Shown piece after piece: positions 1 through 7,791 of a stretch of DNA of 61,814 nt. Below the pieces are notes generated by a model. The model saw only the letters and a list, made by a program, of their open reading frames with translations. It had not been told where the DNA came from and did not search any database. Source of the stretch: Cytophagales bacterium (lineage in GTDB: Bacteria; Bacteroidota; Bacteroidia; Cytophagales; Microscillaceae); the NCBI GenBank assembly GCA_004293905.1, contig RDZE01000046.1, forward strand, positions 1-61,814, read 5' to 3'. The translations under genes were made by a program, and so were the position numbers. Every line of letters begins with the position of its first letter. Positions within the stretch are counted from its first letter, which is position 1.

Positions 1-35
1 CAGGGGAAAGTATGCCTTTTTCGGTCATCTTTTTA

Positions 36-63
36 GCAAAAACGAGGCTTCGAACAAGCCCCG
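36..63 (-). terminator. Rho-independent terminator after the MBL/rhodanese gene
   Basis: Read on the minus strand, an 8-bp GC-rich stem (43-50 pairs with 56-63, one G-T wobble) with a 5-base loop is followed at once by five T. It lies about 10 bases beyond the stop codon of the minus-strand MBL/rhodanese gene, so it should end that transcript. Confidence 0.7.
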
Positions 64-73
64 TGCCACAGTT

Positions 74-1180
74 TTAGACTAACTTAATGGGTTTGATGCT
101 ATGAATGGTGTCTATGGGCTTTTGGGCTTTCTGCCAAGCCTCTATGCCCCCTTTGAGATAGCCCTTGATGTTTTCGTAGCCTACACGCATCAAACGTATC
201 ATTGTTTCCTCTTCTTTGCCTTCTGGAATGACCAATAAGATGGGTTGTTGCAAATCTTGCACTAATGTACCTATCCAAGGGGCAAACTGACCATCTAAAC
301 CTACTTGTAAACTATTGCTGATAAAACCTTTGGCAAAAGTTTGGGCATCGCGTACATCTATTACTATAGCATTTTCGGCGGTGATGGTGTCCTCAAAATC
401 ATCTGCGGTGAGGGGGTTTTGGGCTTTTTTCATTAGGGTTTCAAAATCTGTATAGCCCGATTTATTGAGTACGGCATTTTTAGGAAAATACTGTGGTGGA
501 GTGTTTAAACCTGTTAATACTTCATCAACGAATGCTTCTTTGGTTTGGGCTTTTAGGGCATAGTTAAACATTTTTTGCCTGCCTAAGGTATCAAAAGTTT
601 CACTGCTCATGTTTTTGCCACAAGCCGAGCCTGCTCCGTGCCCTGGGTATACGATTACTTCGTCTTTGAGCGGCATTATTTTTTGGTGCAAACTTTCATA
701 GAGCATGCCTGCCAAATCTTTTTCTGTAATGTTCGATTTTACAGCCAAATCGGGTCTGCCTACATCTCCAATAAAAAGGGTATCGCCTGTGAAAATAGCA
801 TAATCATTGCCTTTTTCGTCTATGAGCAAAAAAGTAGAACTTTCTAAGGTATGCCCAGGCGTATGCAACACCTTGATAGTCAGCTTACCTACTTTGAGCA
901 ATTCGCCATCGTGGGCTATGTGTGCTTTGAAATGAGGCGTGGCAGTAGGTCCGTACACGATGGTAGCACCTGTTAGTTTTGCCAAATCTAAATGCCCCGA
1001 AACAAAATCGGCGTGAAAATGCGTTTCTAAAACATATTTGATTTTTGCTTTATCGCGTTTGGCACGTTCCAAATAGGGAGTTGGCTCGCGGAGAGGGTCT
1101 ATTACTACAGCCTCGCCTTCGCTTTCTATGTAGTAAGCGGCTTCTGCAAGGCAATTGGTATATATTTGTTCTATTTTCAT
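74..1180 (-). CDS. MBL-fold / rhodanese-domain protein, persulfide dioxygenase-like
   Basis: Predicted 368-residue cytoplasmic protein with an N-terminal metallo-beta-lactamase domain and a C-terminal rhodanese domain (about 262-357). The metal motif THFHADF is near residues 53-59; HTPGH, TGDTLFIGD and YPGHGAG follow as further ligands. This layout is that of ETHE1/CstB-type persulfide dioxygenases, which oxidise glutathione or other low-molecular-weight persulfide to sulfite. The rhodanese domain shows no active-site cysteine: the expected loop reads IPEGKEEE, so it is probably a non-catalytic sulfur-handling or structural domain. The start is taken at the internal ATG (1178-1180) because the family begins with a short MKIEQIYT-like strand; an upstream in-frame ATG would add 13 residues. 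The nearby bshA suggests bacillithiol persulfide as a possible substrate, which is inference. Confidence 0.85.
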   Translation of the reverse strand: MKIEQIYTNCLAEAAYYIESEGEAVVIDPLREPTPYLERAKRDKAKIKYVLETHFHADFVSGHLDLAKLTGATIVYGPTATPHFKAHIAHDGELLKVGKLTIKVLHTPGHTLESSTFLLIDEKGNDYAIFTGDTLFIGDVGRPDLAVKSNITEKDLAGMLYESLHQKIMPLKDEVIVYPGHGAGSACGKNMSSETFDTLGRQKMFNYALKAQTKEAFVDEVLTGLNTPPQYFPKNAVLNKSGYTDFETLMKKAQNPLTADDFEDTITAENAIVIDVRDAQTFAKGFISNSLQVGLDGQFAPWIGTLVQDLQQPILLVIPEGKEEETMIRLMRVGYENIKGYLKGGIEAWQKAQKPIDTIHSIKPIKLV

Positions 1181-1306
1181 AATATCTATTGTTTTGGTTC
1201 TATCAATCGCAAATTTCAATGGTTGGCATCAGAAAAACAATGACGAATGTCAGTAAAAAAAATGCCTATTTCTAATCGTTTTTTGTCATTATGCGTATTT
1301 CTTTTT

Positions 1307-1903
1307 ATGCTACAATTCAATACTACAGAAAAATACCTTTTGGAAGATGATTTTGCCTTGCTTCGCCCACTTGAAGAGAAAGATTTCGTGCATTTGCTAC
1401 CTTTTGCCTTACAAGAACCTAATACTTGGCAGTACTCCATACAGCAAGCCATAGGAGAAGAGGGGCTTAAAAACTACATTGCAAATACTTTAGAAGCAAG
1501 AAAAAAAGGGTTGGAATATCCCTTTATTGTATATGACAAAACACAGCGTACTTATGCAGGTAGTACACGTTTCTATAACATAAGTAATTGGCATCAAAAC
1601 CTTTCTTTGGGCTACACTTGGTATGGGGCTAAACACAGAGGCACAGGGCTAAATAAACACTGTAAGTTTCTACTTCTTAGCTTCGCTTTTGAGCATTGCA
1701 AGGCGATGCGTGTAGAATTTCATGCTGATTTTGAAAATAAACACAGCATTAGGGCTATGAAAAGTATTGGTTGTGTGGAAGAGGGTGTTTTGAGGCAGAG
1801 TATGAAAAAACCTGATGGACAATGGCGCGACACGATTGTATTGAGTATTTTGCAAAGCGAGTGGCTTGAAAGAGTAAAAACACTCATCGCGGGGCAGTTA
1901 TAA
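1307..1903 (+). CDS. GNAT family N-acetyltransferase (RimJ/RimL-like)
   Basis: A 198-residue protein starting at an internal ATG. It opens with the LEDDFALLRPLEEKDF strand typical of RimJ/RimL-type acetyltransferases, which move acetyl from acetyl-CoA to a protein N-terminus or a small amine. The acetyl-CoA binding region (YGAKHRGTGLNKHCK) replaces the usual RGxGxG loop, and the family helix ending IRAMKSIGCVEEGVLRQ follows. The longer possible ORF from 1247 would add a hydrophobic 20-residue stretch that does not look like part of the family. It is a single-gene unit, divergent from the MBL gene and closed by a strong hairpin. Substrate unknown. Confidence 0.85.
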   Translation: MLQFNTTEKYLLEDDFALLRPLEEKDFVHLLPFALQEPNTWQYSIQQAIGEEGLKNYIANTLEARKKGLEYPFIVYDKTQRTYAGSTRFYNISNWHQNLSLGYTWYGAKHRGTGLNKHCKFLLLSFAFEHCKAMRVEFHADFENKHSIRAMKSIGCVEEGVLRQSMKKPDGQWRDTIVLSILQSEWLERVKTLIAGQL

Positions 1904-1909
1904 AATAAT

Positions 1910-1938
1910 AAACGCCCACAAAAGCGGGCGTTTGGGGT
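1910..1938. terminator. Bidirectional rho-independent terminator
   Basis: Perfect 8-bp inverted repeat AAACGCCC / GGGCGTTT (1910-1917 and 1926-1933) with an 8-base loop. It sits between the convergent acetyltransferase and subtilase genes. T-rich sequence follows on both strands, so it can serve both genes. Confidence 0.8.
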
Positions 1939-1983
1939 TTTCATAAAAAATGATTGCAAGTTATTGCGTCTTATATTTCTTAG

Positions 1984-3663
1984 TTATTTTTTAGTCATTT
2001 CTATAGCCATTTTTACAGCTTCGTAAGCATTGACAATACCGCCTGTATTAGAAAGTGTGCCAAAATCTACTGTGTTTTCTGCACCGGGTTTGTTTACCAT
2101 TGTGCCTTTGTATTTGGTAGAAGATTTCATAAGAATATCTTTCAATTGCACTGCCGTTAGTTCAGGAAAATAAGATAAAAGCAACGCTGCTACACCTGAA
2201 GTAACAGGGGCTGCCATACTTGTTCCGCTGAGGTATTCATAACTTTGGTTGGGGGTAGTGGCATAAATATCTACTCCGGGCGCGAAAACATCTACATATT
2301 TTTGACCGTAATTGGTAAAATCGGCTACAAATTTATTGTTGTCGCTGTGCCAACTTGAAGCTCCTATTTCAAGCCAATTGTTCACCAATACTTTTCCGTC
2401 TTTGCTGCGTGGGTGCGGAAAATTTTTCTCTGTATCTACATTTTTTGAGTCATTGCCTGCGGCGTGTACTAATAATACATTTTTAGACTGCGCATATTTG
2501 ATGGCTTCGTCTACCCATTCTTTGTTGGGAGAATAGGCTTTTCCAAAACTCATGTTGATGATTCTTGCACCATTGTCTACGGCATATCTGATGGCGTTGG
2601 CTACGTCTTTGTCGCGTTCGTCTCCATCGGGCACAGCTCTAACAACCATAATTTTTACATTGTCAGCCACACCTTTCATACCGATATTGTTGCTGCGTAC
2701 TGCTCCGATAATACCTGCTACGTGTGTACCGTGCGTGGCATCGGGTCCTATTACATCGTTGTTACCGTAGTATTTATCGTTGATGTCGTTTTCTTTGTCG
2801 CCCACAATGTTTCTGGGGTTGAAATTCTCATTGTAGCCATAATTTTTGGCTTTTTCGAAGTACTCTACTCCCTCTACAAGTTGTTTTTCGTCTAAACCAT
2901 AGCCAAAAGCGAGTTTCATAGTAGCGATGGCTTCGTTAACCTCTGCTTTGTCGCTTTTGATGGCTTTTACTTGTGCTTCGGTAAGAGGCGCAGTTGTATT
3001 GAGGTGTTTTTGCAATACACTTTGTGCTTCCATATAAGCATCTTTGAAATTTTTGAAACCTTGATAGTTTTCATCTATTTCGGCTTTTCTCTCTAAAAAT
3101 GCTGTTTTGATTTCTTGGTAGTATTGGTATTCTGCTTTTTGCGTTCCTTTGAGTTTGGTTGCATCTACATTGGCATATTTGGCATTCAGTCTTGCGTATT
3201 CGCGCGTAAGTTCGTAGCTATCTGCGCCTACGTTTTTACCGTCTTTGCCTCCTATAAAATTCCAACCGTTGATGTCGTCTATATAGCCATTGCCATCGTC
3301 ATCTTTGCCATTTCCTGCTATTTCTTTGGCATTTACCCAAATATTGTCTTTGAGGTCATCGTGTCTGATGTCTATGCCCGAATCTATTACTGCAACAATG
3401 ACCGTATTGGATTTTTTGTCTTGCAGAAGTTGATAGGCTTCTTCGGTAGCTACGCCTCTGATTTTGTCTTTGAGGGCACTGAGATTGAACCAATTATCGG
3501 GCGATTTTTTGGTAGTATCTTCTACCGCTATAAAGAAGTAGGCATCGAATTGAGGCGCATACCATTTATAAAGCGTGGTTTTTGCCATTGTTTCTCCGCT
3601 TAGGAAAAAAGCAAAGAGCAAAAGTAATATTGAAAAAAAAGAAGATTTGTTTTTTATTAACAT
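1984..3663 (-). CDS. Secreted subtilisin-like serine protease (S8 family)
   Basis: A 559-residue peptidase. Residues 1-28 form a signal peptide with a leucine/phenylalanine-rich core. The catalytic triad is visible: Asp94 (AVIDSGID), His311 (HGTHVAG) and Ser482 (GTSMAAP), with the oxyanion Asn404 (AAGND). Just after the Asp motif lies a likely calcium site, GNGKDDDGNGYIDD. Between Asp and His there is an unusually long, Lys/Glu-rich insertion of about 160 residues (140-300), against some 35 in subtilisin; it could be a helical arm or an intramolecular regulator. No T9SS tail is present: the protein ends right after the catalytic domain, so it is probably periplasmic or Sec-exported only. It is monocistronic, with a candidate minus-strand -7 box TAACTTTG at 3733-3740. 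Confidence 0.93.
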   Translation of the reverse strand: MLIKNKSSFFSILLLLFAFFLSGETMAKTTLYKWYAPQFDAYFFIAVEDTTKKSPDNWFNLSALKDKIRGVATEEAYQLLQDKKSNTVIVAVIDSGIDIRHDDLKDNIWVNAKEIAGNGKDDDGNGYIDDINGWNFIGGKDGKNVGADSYELTREYARLNAKYANVDATKLKGTQKAEYQYYQEIKTAFLERKAEIDENYQGFKNFKDAYMEAQSVLQKHLNTTAPLTEAQVKAIKSDKAEVNEAIATMKLAFGYGLDEKQLVEGVEYFEKAKNYGYNENFNPRNIVGDKENDINDKYYGNNDVIGPDATHGTHVAGIIGAVRSNNIGMKGVADNVKIMVVRAVPDGDERDKDVANAIRYAVDNGARIINMSFGKAYSPNKEWVDEAIKYAQSKNVLLVHAAGNDSKNVDTEKNFPHPRSKDGKVLVNNWLEIGASSWHSDNNKFVADFTNYGQKYVDVFAPGVDIYATTPNQSYEYLSGTSMAAPVTSGVAALLLSYFPELTAVQLKDILMKSSTKYKGTMVNKPGAENTVDFGTLSNTGGIVNAYEAVKMAIEMTKK

Positions 3664-3732
3664 ATTTCGATAAAGTTATTTTGGGATATTTTACTTGATT
3701 AAAATTTTTAATACAATACTTGCCAATGAAGG

Positions 3733-3740
3733 CAAAGTTA
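3733..3740 (-). promoter_or_regulatory. Candidate -7 element upstream of the subtilase gene
   Basis: Minus-strand TAACTTTG matches the Bacteroidota -7 consensus TAnnTTTG, 70 bases upstream of the protease start. No good TTTG box lies about 20 bases further upstream, so support is partial. The rest of the 3664-4071 gap (408 bases) is AT-rich and holds only this box and the hsdM promoter as recognisable features. Confidence 0.35.
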
Positions 3741-3996
3741 CGAAAAAAAATAAGGATAAAAAGTTTTTCAGGCTTTTAGTTAGCAATAAGATAAAAACAA
3801 TGTAAAAGATTTGCTTGGTTTGGCTATGTGATGTATAATTTTTACTTTTTTGCAAACTTTTTAAAAAAATCTTTTACACCCATAGAGGCATTATTTCGAA
3901 ACCATCTATCAATGATTGCACAAAAATTGATAAAAACTTAAAAATATCATTTTGATTACTCTTGTTGGTTTGGTTAAACATAAAAACGGTAAAATA

Positions 3997-4028
3997 TTTG
4001 GAAATATTAGTAAGTTTGCATACATTTG
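3997..4028 (+). promoter_or_regulatory. Bacteroidota-type promoter of the hsd operon
   Basis: TTTG (3997-4000), a 20-base spacer, then TACATTTG (4021-4028), a full match to the TTTG / TAnnTTTG sigma-factor consensus of this phylum. Transcription should begin near 4035, leaving a leader of roughly 40 bases before the hsdM ATG. An overlapping second -7 match (TAAGTTTG, 4011-4018) has no well-spaced -33 partner. Confidence 0.65.
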
Positions 4029-4071
4029 TTTCTGGGTAGATAAAAATATCATAAATCAATAAAACAAATAA

Positions 4072-6084
4072 ATGCAAGGAAACCAACTCAGAAAATTAGA
4101 AGCCGAACTATGGAAAGCGGCAGACCAACTCAGAGCCAATAGCAAACTAACTGCCTCCGAATACGCTATGCCCGTTTTGGGGCTGATATTCCTAAGGCAC
4201 GCCTACAACCGATTTCAGAAAGTAAAAATACAAGTAGAAGAAAACTTGCCTACCCACCCGCAAAGGGGCAAAAGACCACTGACCAAAAAAGATTTTGAGG
4301 AGCAAAACGCTATGTATTTGCCCGAAAAATCACAATTTGATTATTTGGTAAACTTGCCTGAAAGCGAAGACACAGGCGAAGCGATAGACAATGCCATGAA
4401 GTTCATTGAGGAAGAGTACGAAACCCTCAAAGGCGTATTGCCCAAAAATTTTTCTATCTTTAGCAAAGACCTTTTGCGCGAATTGCTACGCATCTTCAAC
4501 AAAGAAGTATTGCAAAAAGCAGAAGGCGATTTGTTCGGGAAGATTTATGAATATTTCCTCAATAAATTTGCTATGACAGGCGCGCAAGAAGGAGGCGAGT
4601 TTTTTACGCCCATGAGCTTAGTGCAAACCATCGTGAATGTGATTGAACCTGAGCAAGGCATCGTCTTTGACCCTGCCTGCGGAAGCGCGGGTATGTTTGT
4701 GCAAACGGGCTATTTCATTGAAAGCGAAGGACTGAACCCTGCGGAAAAAGTAACTTTCTATGGGCAGGAAAAAGCAGAACTCAATACCAAACTTGCCAAA
4801 ATGAACCTTGCAGTGCATGGACTGGAAGGCAAGATACAAGAAGGCAATACCTTCTATGAAGACAAACACAACTTGGTAGGTAAGGCGGACTTTGTGATGG
4901 CTAACCCTCCTTTCAATGTGGACGGGGTGGACAAGGGCAAAGACTCTGTAAAAAATGATGCACGCCTGAAATTGGCAGGCAAGGTAAACTTGCCTAAAAA
5001 CGACAACGCCAATTATTTATGGATTCAATACTTTTACAACTACCTCAAGCCCACAGGCAGAGCGGGCTTTGTAATGGCTTCTTCTGCCTCTGATGCAGGG
5101 CATACCGAAAAGGAAATCCGCGAAAAATTAGTGCAAACAGGCGCAGTAGATGTCATGATGGCGATAGGCAACAACTTTTTCTATACGCGCTCCCTGCCTT
5201 GTACGCTTTGGTTTTTTGATAGGGCAAAAGAACAAATTGAGGAAGGCTTGCGCTCAAATGATACCGTTTTGATGCTTGATGCACGCAAGATATACCGAAA
5301 AGTTACGCAAAAAATAAACGATTTCAGCCCCGAACAGTTGCAAAACCTGATTTGCATTGTGAACCTATACAGAGGCAATACCCAAAAATTTGCTTCTACG
5401 GTACAAAACTATTTGGAAACGGCGGCAACATTAGCGCAAGAAACAGCCGAGGCAACTGCCAAAATTCAAAAACAATTACAGGATATATTTCAAATCTTAA
5501 TCAGTTTCTTCCAACAATTTGAAAAGGAAAACAAATCCTATAATCCAGAAATCCTACAAATTCTAATTCAGACAGAAGAAACTGCAAGCATTTACGAGCA
5601 GCAAAAGCAACTCATAGCCGATGTAAGCAAGACAAAAGCAACGCTTGACAGCTTAGAAAGTATTGCTCACTTGTGCAAAGCCCTCCGCAAACCCCAAGAC
5701 AAACTCATCAAACAACTCTTTGATGCTATAGCCACTACTACCAAAGAATACCAACTGAACAAAAACAAGGAATGGAAAGAGCTAAACCTCAAAGAACAAC
5801 TCGATACGCTCAAAGCCCTGCAAATGCAACTGAGTGGCAATCCTACCGAAGAAGAACTGGGGCTATTGCACGAAACGGAATATTTTTACAAACAGGCATA
5901 CTGGCTCATGAGCCGTTTTCCCGAAGGCGTATATCGTGATGTAGAAGGGCTTTGCAAAGTAGTAACCCAAGCCGAGATAGCCGACAAAGACTACAGCCTC
6001 AGCCCTGGACGATATGTGGGCGTAGATACTACAACTCGAAGGACTGAACGAAGAAGCCTTCAATTTGGCAAAAATGATTTCTGA
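4072..6084 (+). CDS. hsdM: Type I restriction-modification system, N6-adenine methyltransferase subunit HsdM
   Basis: A 670-residue modification subunit that, with HsdS, methylates adenine at the type I recognition site. Residues 1-165 form the HsdM helical N-terminal domain (ELWKAADQLRANSKLTASEY). The SAM-binding motif I DPACGSAGMF is at 200-209 and the catalytic motif IV NPPF at 278-281. The C-terminal 270 residues are rich in helix and coiled coil and make the protein longer than the roughly 500-530 residues of classical HsdM; such extended forms are common and may replace part of the HsdS contact. It is first in an operon with hsdS (21-base gap), a transposase gene and hsdR, and is preceded by a clear promoter. 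All key residues are intact, so it should be active. Confidence 0.95.
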   Translation: MQGNQLRKLEAELWKAADQLRANSKLTASEYAMPVLGLIFLRHAYNRFQKVKIQVEENLPTHPQRGKRPLTKKDFEEQNAMYLPEKSQFDYLVNLPESEDTGEAIDNAMKFIEEEYETLKGVLPKNFSIFSKDLLRELLRIFNKEVLQKAEGDLFGKIYEYFLNKFAMTGAQEGGEFFTPMSLVQTIVNVIEPEQGIVFDPACGSAGMFVQTGYFIESEGLNPAEKVTFYGQEKAELNTKLAKMNLAVHGLEGKIQEGNTFYEDKHNLVGKADFVMANPPFNVDGVDKGKDSVKNDARLKLAGKVNLPKNDNANYLWIQYFYNYLKPTGRAGFVMASSASDAGHTEKEIREKLVQTGAVDVMMAIGNNFFYTRSLPCTLWFFDRAKEQIEEGLRSNDTVLMLDARKIYRKVTQKINDFSPEQLQNLICIVNLYRGNTQKFASTVQNYLETAATLAQETAEATAKIQKQLQDIFQILISFFQQFEKENKSYNPEILQILIQTEETASIYEQQKQLIADVSKTKATLDSLESIAHLCKALRKPQDKLIKQLFDAIATTTKEYQLNKNKEWKELNLKEQLDTLKALQMQLSGNPTEEELGLLHETEYFYKQAYWLMSRFPEGVYRDVEGLCKVVTQAEIADKDYSLSPGRYVGVDTTTRRTERRSLQFGKNDF

Positions 6085-6105
6085 CAATTTTAAAACATTG
6101 GTGAT

Positions 6106-7140
6106 ATGAAGTGGGAAAGAAAACCTTTAACTGACTTTGTTTGGTTTCAAAGAGGATTTGATTTACCAAAAGACAAATTTGTCAATGGTGAGTTTCCTGT
6201 TGTTGGCTCAACTTCAATATTGGGCTATCATACAGAGGCAAAAGTCAAAGCACCTGGAATTGTAACTGGTCGTTCTGGAACTATTGGTCAATTCCAATTT
6301 TTGAAAAGTGACTTTTGGCCACATAATACTTCTTTATGGGTTAAAGATTTCTATGGAAATGATGAGAGATTTGCATTCTATCTTCTACATACACTTGACT
6401 TCATTTCATTGAATGGAGGAGGTGCTGTTCCTTCTTTGAATAGAAATTTCCTTTCAAGTATCAATGTTAATGTCCCTCCCCTCCCCACCCAGCGCAAAAT
6501 CGCGTCTATCTTATCGGCTTATGATGATTTGATAGAGAATAATTTGAAGCGAATAAAGTTGTTGGAGGAGAAGGCGAGAATAGAATATAAATTAATACAA
6601 AAAAATGAAAAGTTAGAATTTAAAAAATCTGTTGAAGTTTTACAATTTTCTACAGGTAAATTAAATTCAAATGCGGCTGTTCAAAATGGACTTTATCCTT
6701 TCTTCACTTGTGGACAAGAAATATTAAGAACGAATACGTTTTCAGTAGATGAAGAGGTTGTTTTATTAGGCGGTAATAATGCAAGTGCAATCTATCCTGT
6801 ATTTTACTACAAAGGCAAATTTGATGCTTACCAAAGAACCTATATAATAAAACCGAAACCTGAATTTTATATTTCATTCAAATACTTATACTATTTCTGG
6901 GAAGAAAAACTTGATTATTTGAAGAATATATCAACAGGTGCAGCTACAAAATTTCTAACATTGAAAATTCTGAATGATATTGATGTTCCACTGCCAAATA
7001 AAAAAGTAATGGAAGATTATGAAATCTTAACTGAACCTATTTTCAAGTTAAAAGCATTATTATCAGACCAAAATACCAAACTCCGCGAAGCGCGGGATAT
7101 TTTATTACCTAAACTGATGAGTGGGCAGATAGAGGTGTAA
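6106..7140 (+). CDS. hsdS: Type I restriction-modification specificity subunit HsdS
   Basis: A 344-residue DNA-recognition subunit with two target-recognition domains, roughly 1-125 and 170-300, each followed by a helical spacer. The first spacer carries the conserved PPLPTQRKIASILSAYDDLI block (about 125-165). The second ends with LREARDILLPKLMSGQIEV, the usual HsdS C-terminus. The two recognition domains set the two halves of a split recognition site, which cannot be predicted here. Length is a little below the 400-450 of classical HsdS. It is in operon with hsdM; downstream, the spacing to hsdR is broken by a REP element and a transposase gene. Confidence 0.94.
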   Translation: MKWERKPLTDFVWFQRGFDLPKDKFVNGEFPVVGSTSILGYHTEAKVKAPGIVTGRSGTIGQFQFLKSDFWPHNTSLWVKDFYGNDERFAFYLLHTLDFISLNGGGAVPSLNRNFLSSINVNVPPLPTQRKIASILSAYDDLIENNLKRIKLLEEKARIEYKLIQKNEKLEFKKSVEVLQFSTGKLNSNAAVQNGLYPFFTCGQEILRTNTFSVDEEVVLLGGNNASAIYPVFYYKGKFDAYQRTYIIKPKPEFYISFKYLYYFWEEKLDYLKNISTGAATKFLTLKILNDIDVPLPNKKVMEDYEILTEPIFKLKALLSDQNTKLREARDILLPKLMSGQIEV

Positions 7141-7188
7141 GGGCAACCCTCGCGGTTGCCCAAAATAATACGGTTGCCCAAAATAATA
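7141..7188 (+). repeat. REP-like palindrome plus 18-base tandem repeat
   Basis: Directly after the hsdS stop is an 8-bp perfect palindrome, GGGCAACC / GGTTGCCC (7141-7148 and 7154-7161), with a 5-base loop. Its right arm starts an exact 18-base tandem duplication (7153-7170 and 7171-7188). A copy of the palindrome with one mismatch lies inside the neighbouring transposase gene. This is the typical form of a REP element served by a RAYT transposase. Confidence 0.75.
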
Positions 7189-7239
7189 TACAATTACACA
7201 AAACGATGCAATTACGCAAAATAGAAAAAATATAGAATT

Positions 7240-7791
7240 ATGAATCAATACAATCCCAATATCCATCACCGCAGGTCTATACGATTGAAAGGCTACGATT
7301 ATTCGCAGGCAGGGTTGTATTTTATAACAATTTGTTGTCAGAACAGAATATGCCGTTTCGGAAAAATTGAAAACGGTGAAATGATTTTGAATCAATTTGG
7401 GCAAATTGCATATCACGAATGGCCAAAATTGGCAGAACGATTTCCAAATATGGAATTAGATGTATTTCAAATAATGCCCAATCACATGCATGGAATTATT
7501 TTGTTGAAAAATCCTGTGGGGGCAACCCTCGCGGTTGCACAAAATGATGATGATATGTGGGCAGGGGCAAGCCCTGCCCCTACGGTATCGGACATGGTGG
7601 GTGCATACAAATCGTTGGTGGCAAATGGATGTTTGGAAATTTATAAATCAAACAATGAAACAATGGGCAAAATTTGGCAACGCAATTATTGGGAACATAT
7701 CATACGAAACGAAAAATCCTATCATACCATTTCGGAATACATTATCAATAACCCCGCAAAATGGAATGATGATAAATTTTATAAAATATGA
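7240..7791 (+). CDS. REP-associated tyrosine transposase (RAYT, IS200-like / TnpA_REP family)
   Basis: A 183-residue Y1/HUH single-strand DNA transposase. It opens with the RAYT signature HHRRSIRLKGYDYSQAGLYFIT, has the metal-binding motif PNHMHG (His82, His84) and a likely nucleophilic tyrosine in SEYIINNP (about Tyr167). RAYTs act on REP palindromes, and both palindromes here lie beside or inside the gene. Residues about 92-118 are encoded by the internal palindromes and read GATLAVAQ...AGASPAPT, a low-complexity insertion relative to the core. The gene sits between hsdS and hsdR; its stop overlaps the hsdR start as ATGA, so hsdR may be translated by coupling to it. It seems intact. Confidence 0.93.
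   Translation: MNQYNPNIHHRRSIRLKGYDYSQAGLYFITICCQNRICRFGKIENGEMILNQFGQIAYHEWPKLAERFPNMELDVFQIMPNHMHGIILLKNPVGATLAVAQNDDDMWAGASPAPTVSDMVGAYKSLVANGCLEIYKSNNETMGKIWQRNYWEHIIRNEKSYHTISEYIINNPAKWNDDKFYKI
7520..7581 (+). repeat. Two REP-like palindromes inside the transposase coding sequence
   Basis: The first (7520-7541) repeats the element after hsdS with one change in the right arm. The second has 7-bp arms AGGGGCA / TGCCCCT (7563-7569 and 7575-7581). Both are read in frame by the RAYT gene, so the repeats are part of the transposase protein. Confidence 0.75.

Noticed and set aside
3115..3603. 162-codon plus-strand ORF
   Set aside because: Antisense shadow of the subtilase gene, rich in Ile, Tyr and Phe with no recognisable domain.
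7153..7188. CRISPR-like tandem repeat
   Set aside because: Only two head-to-tail copies without spacers, next to a RAYT gene; a REP duplication explains it.
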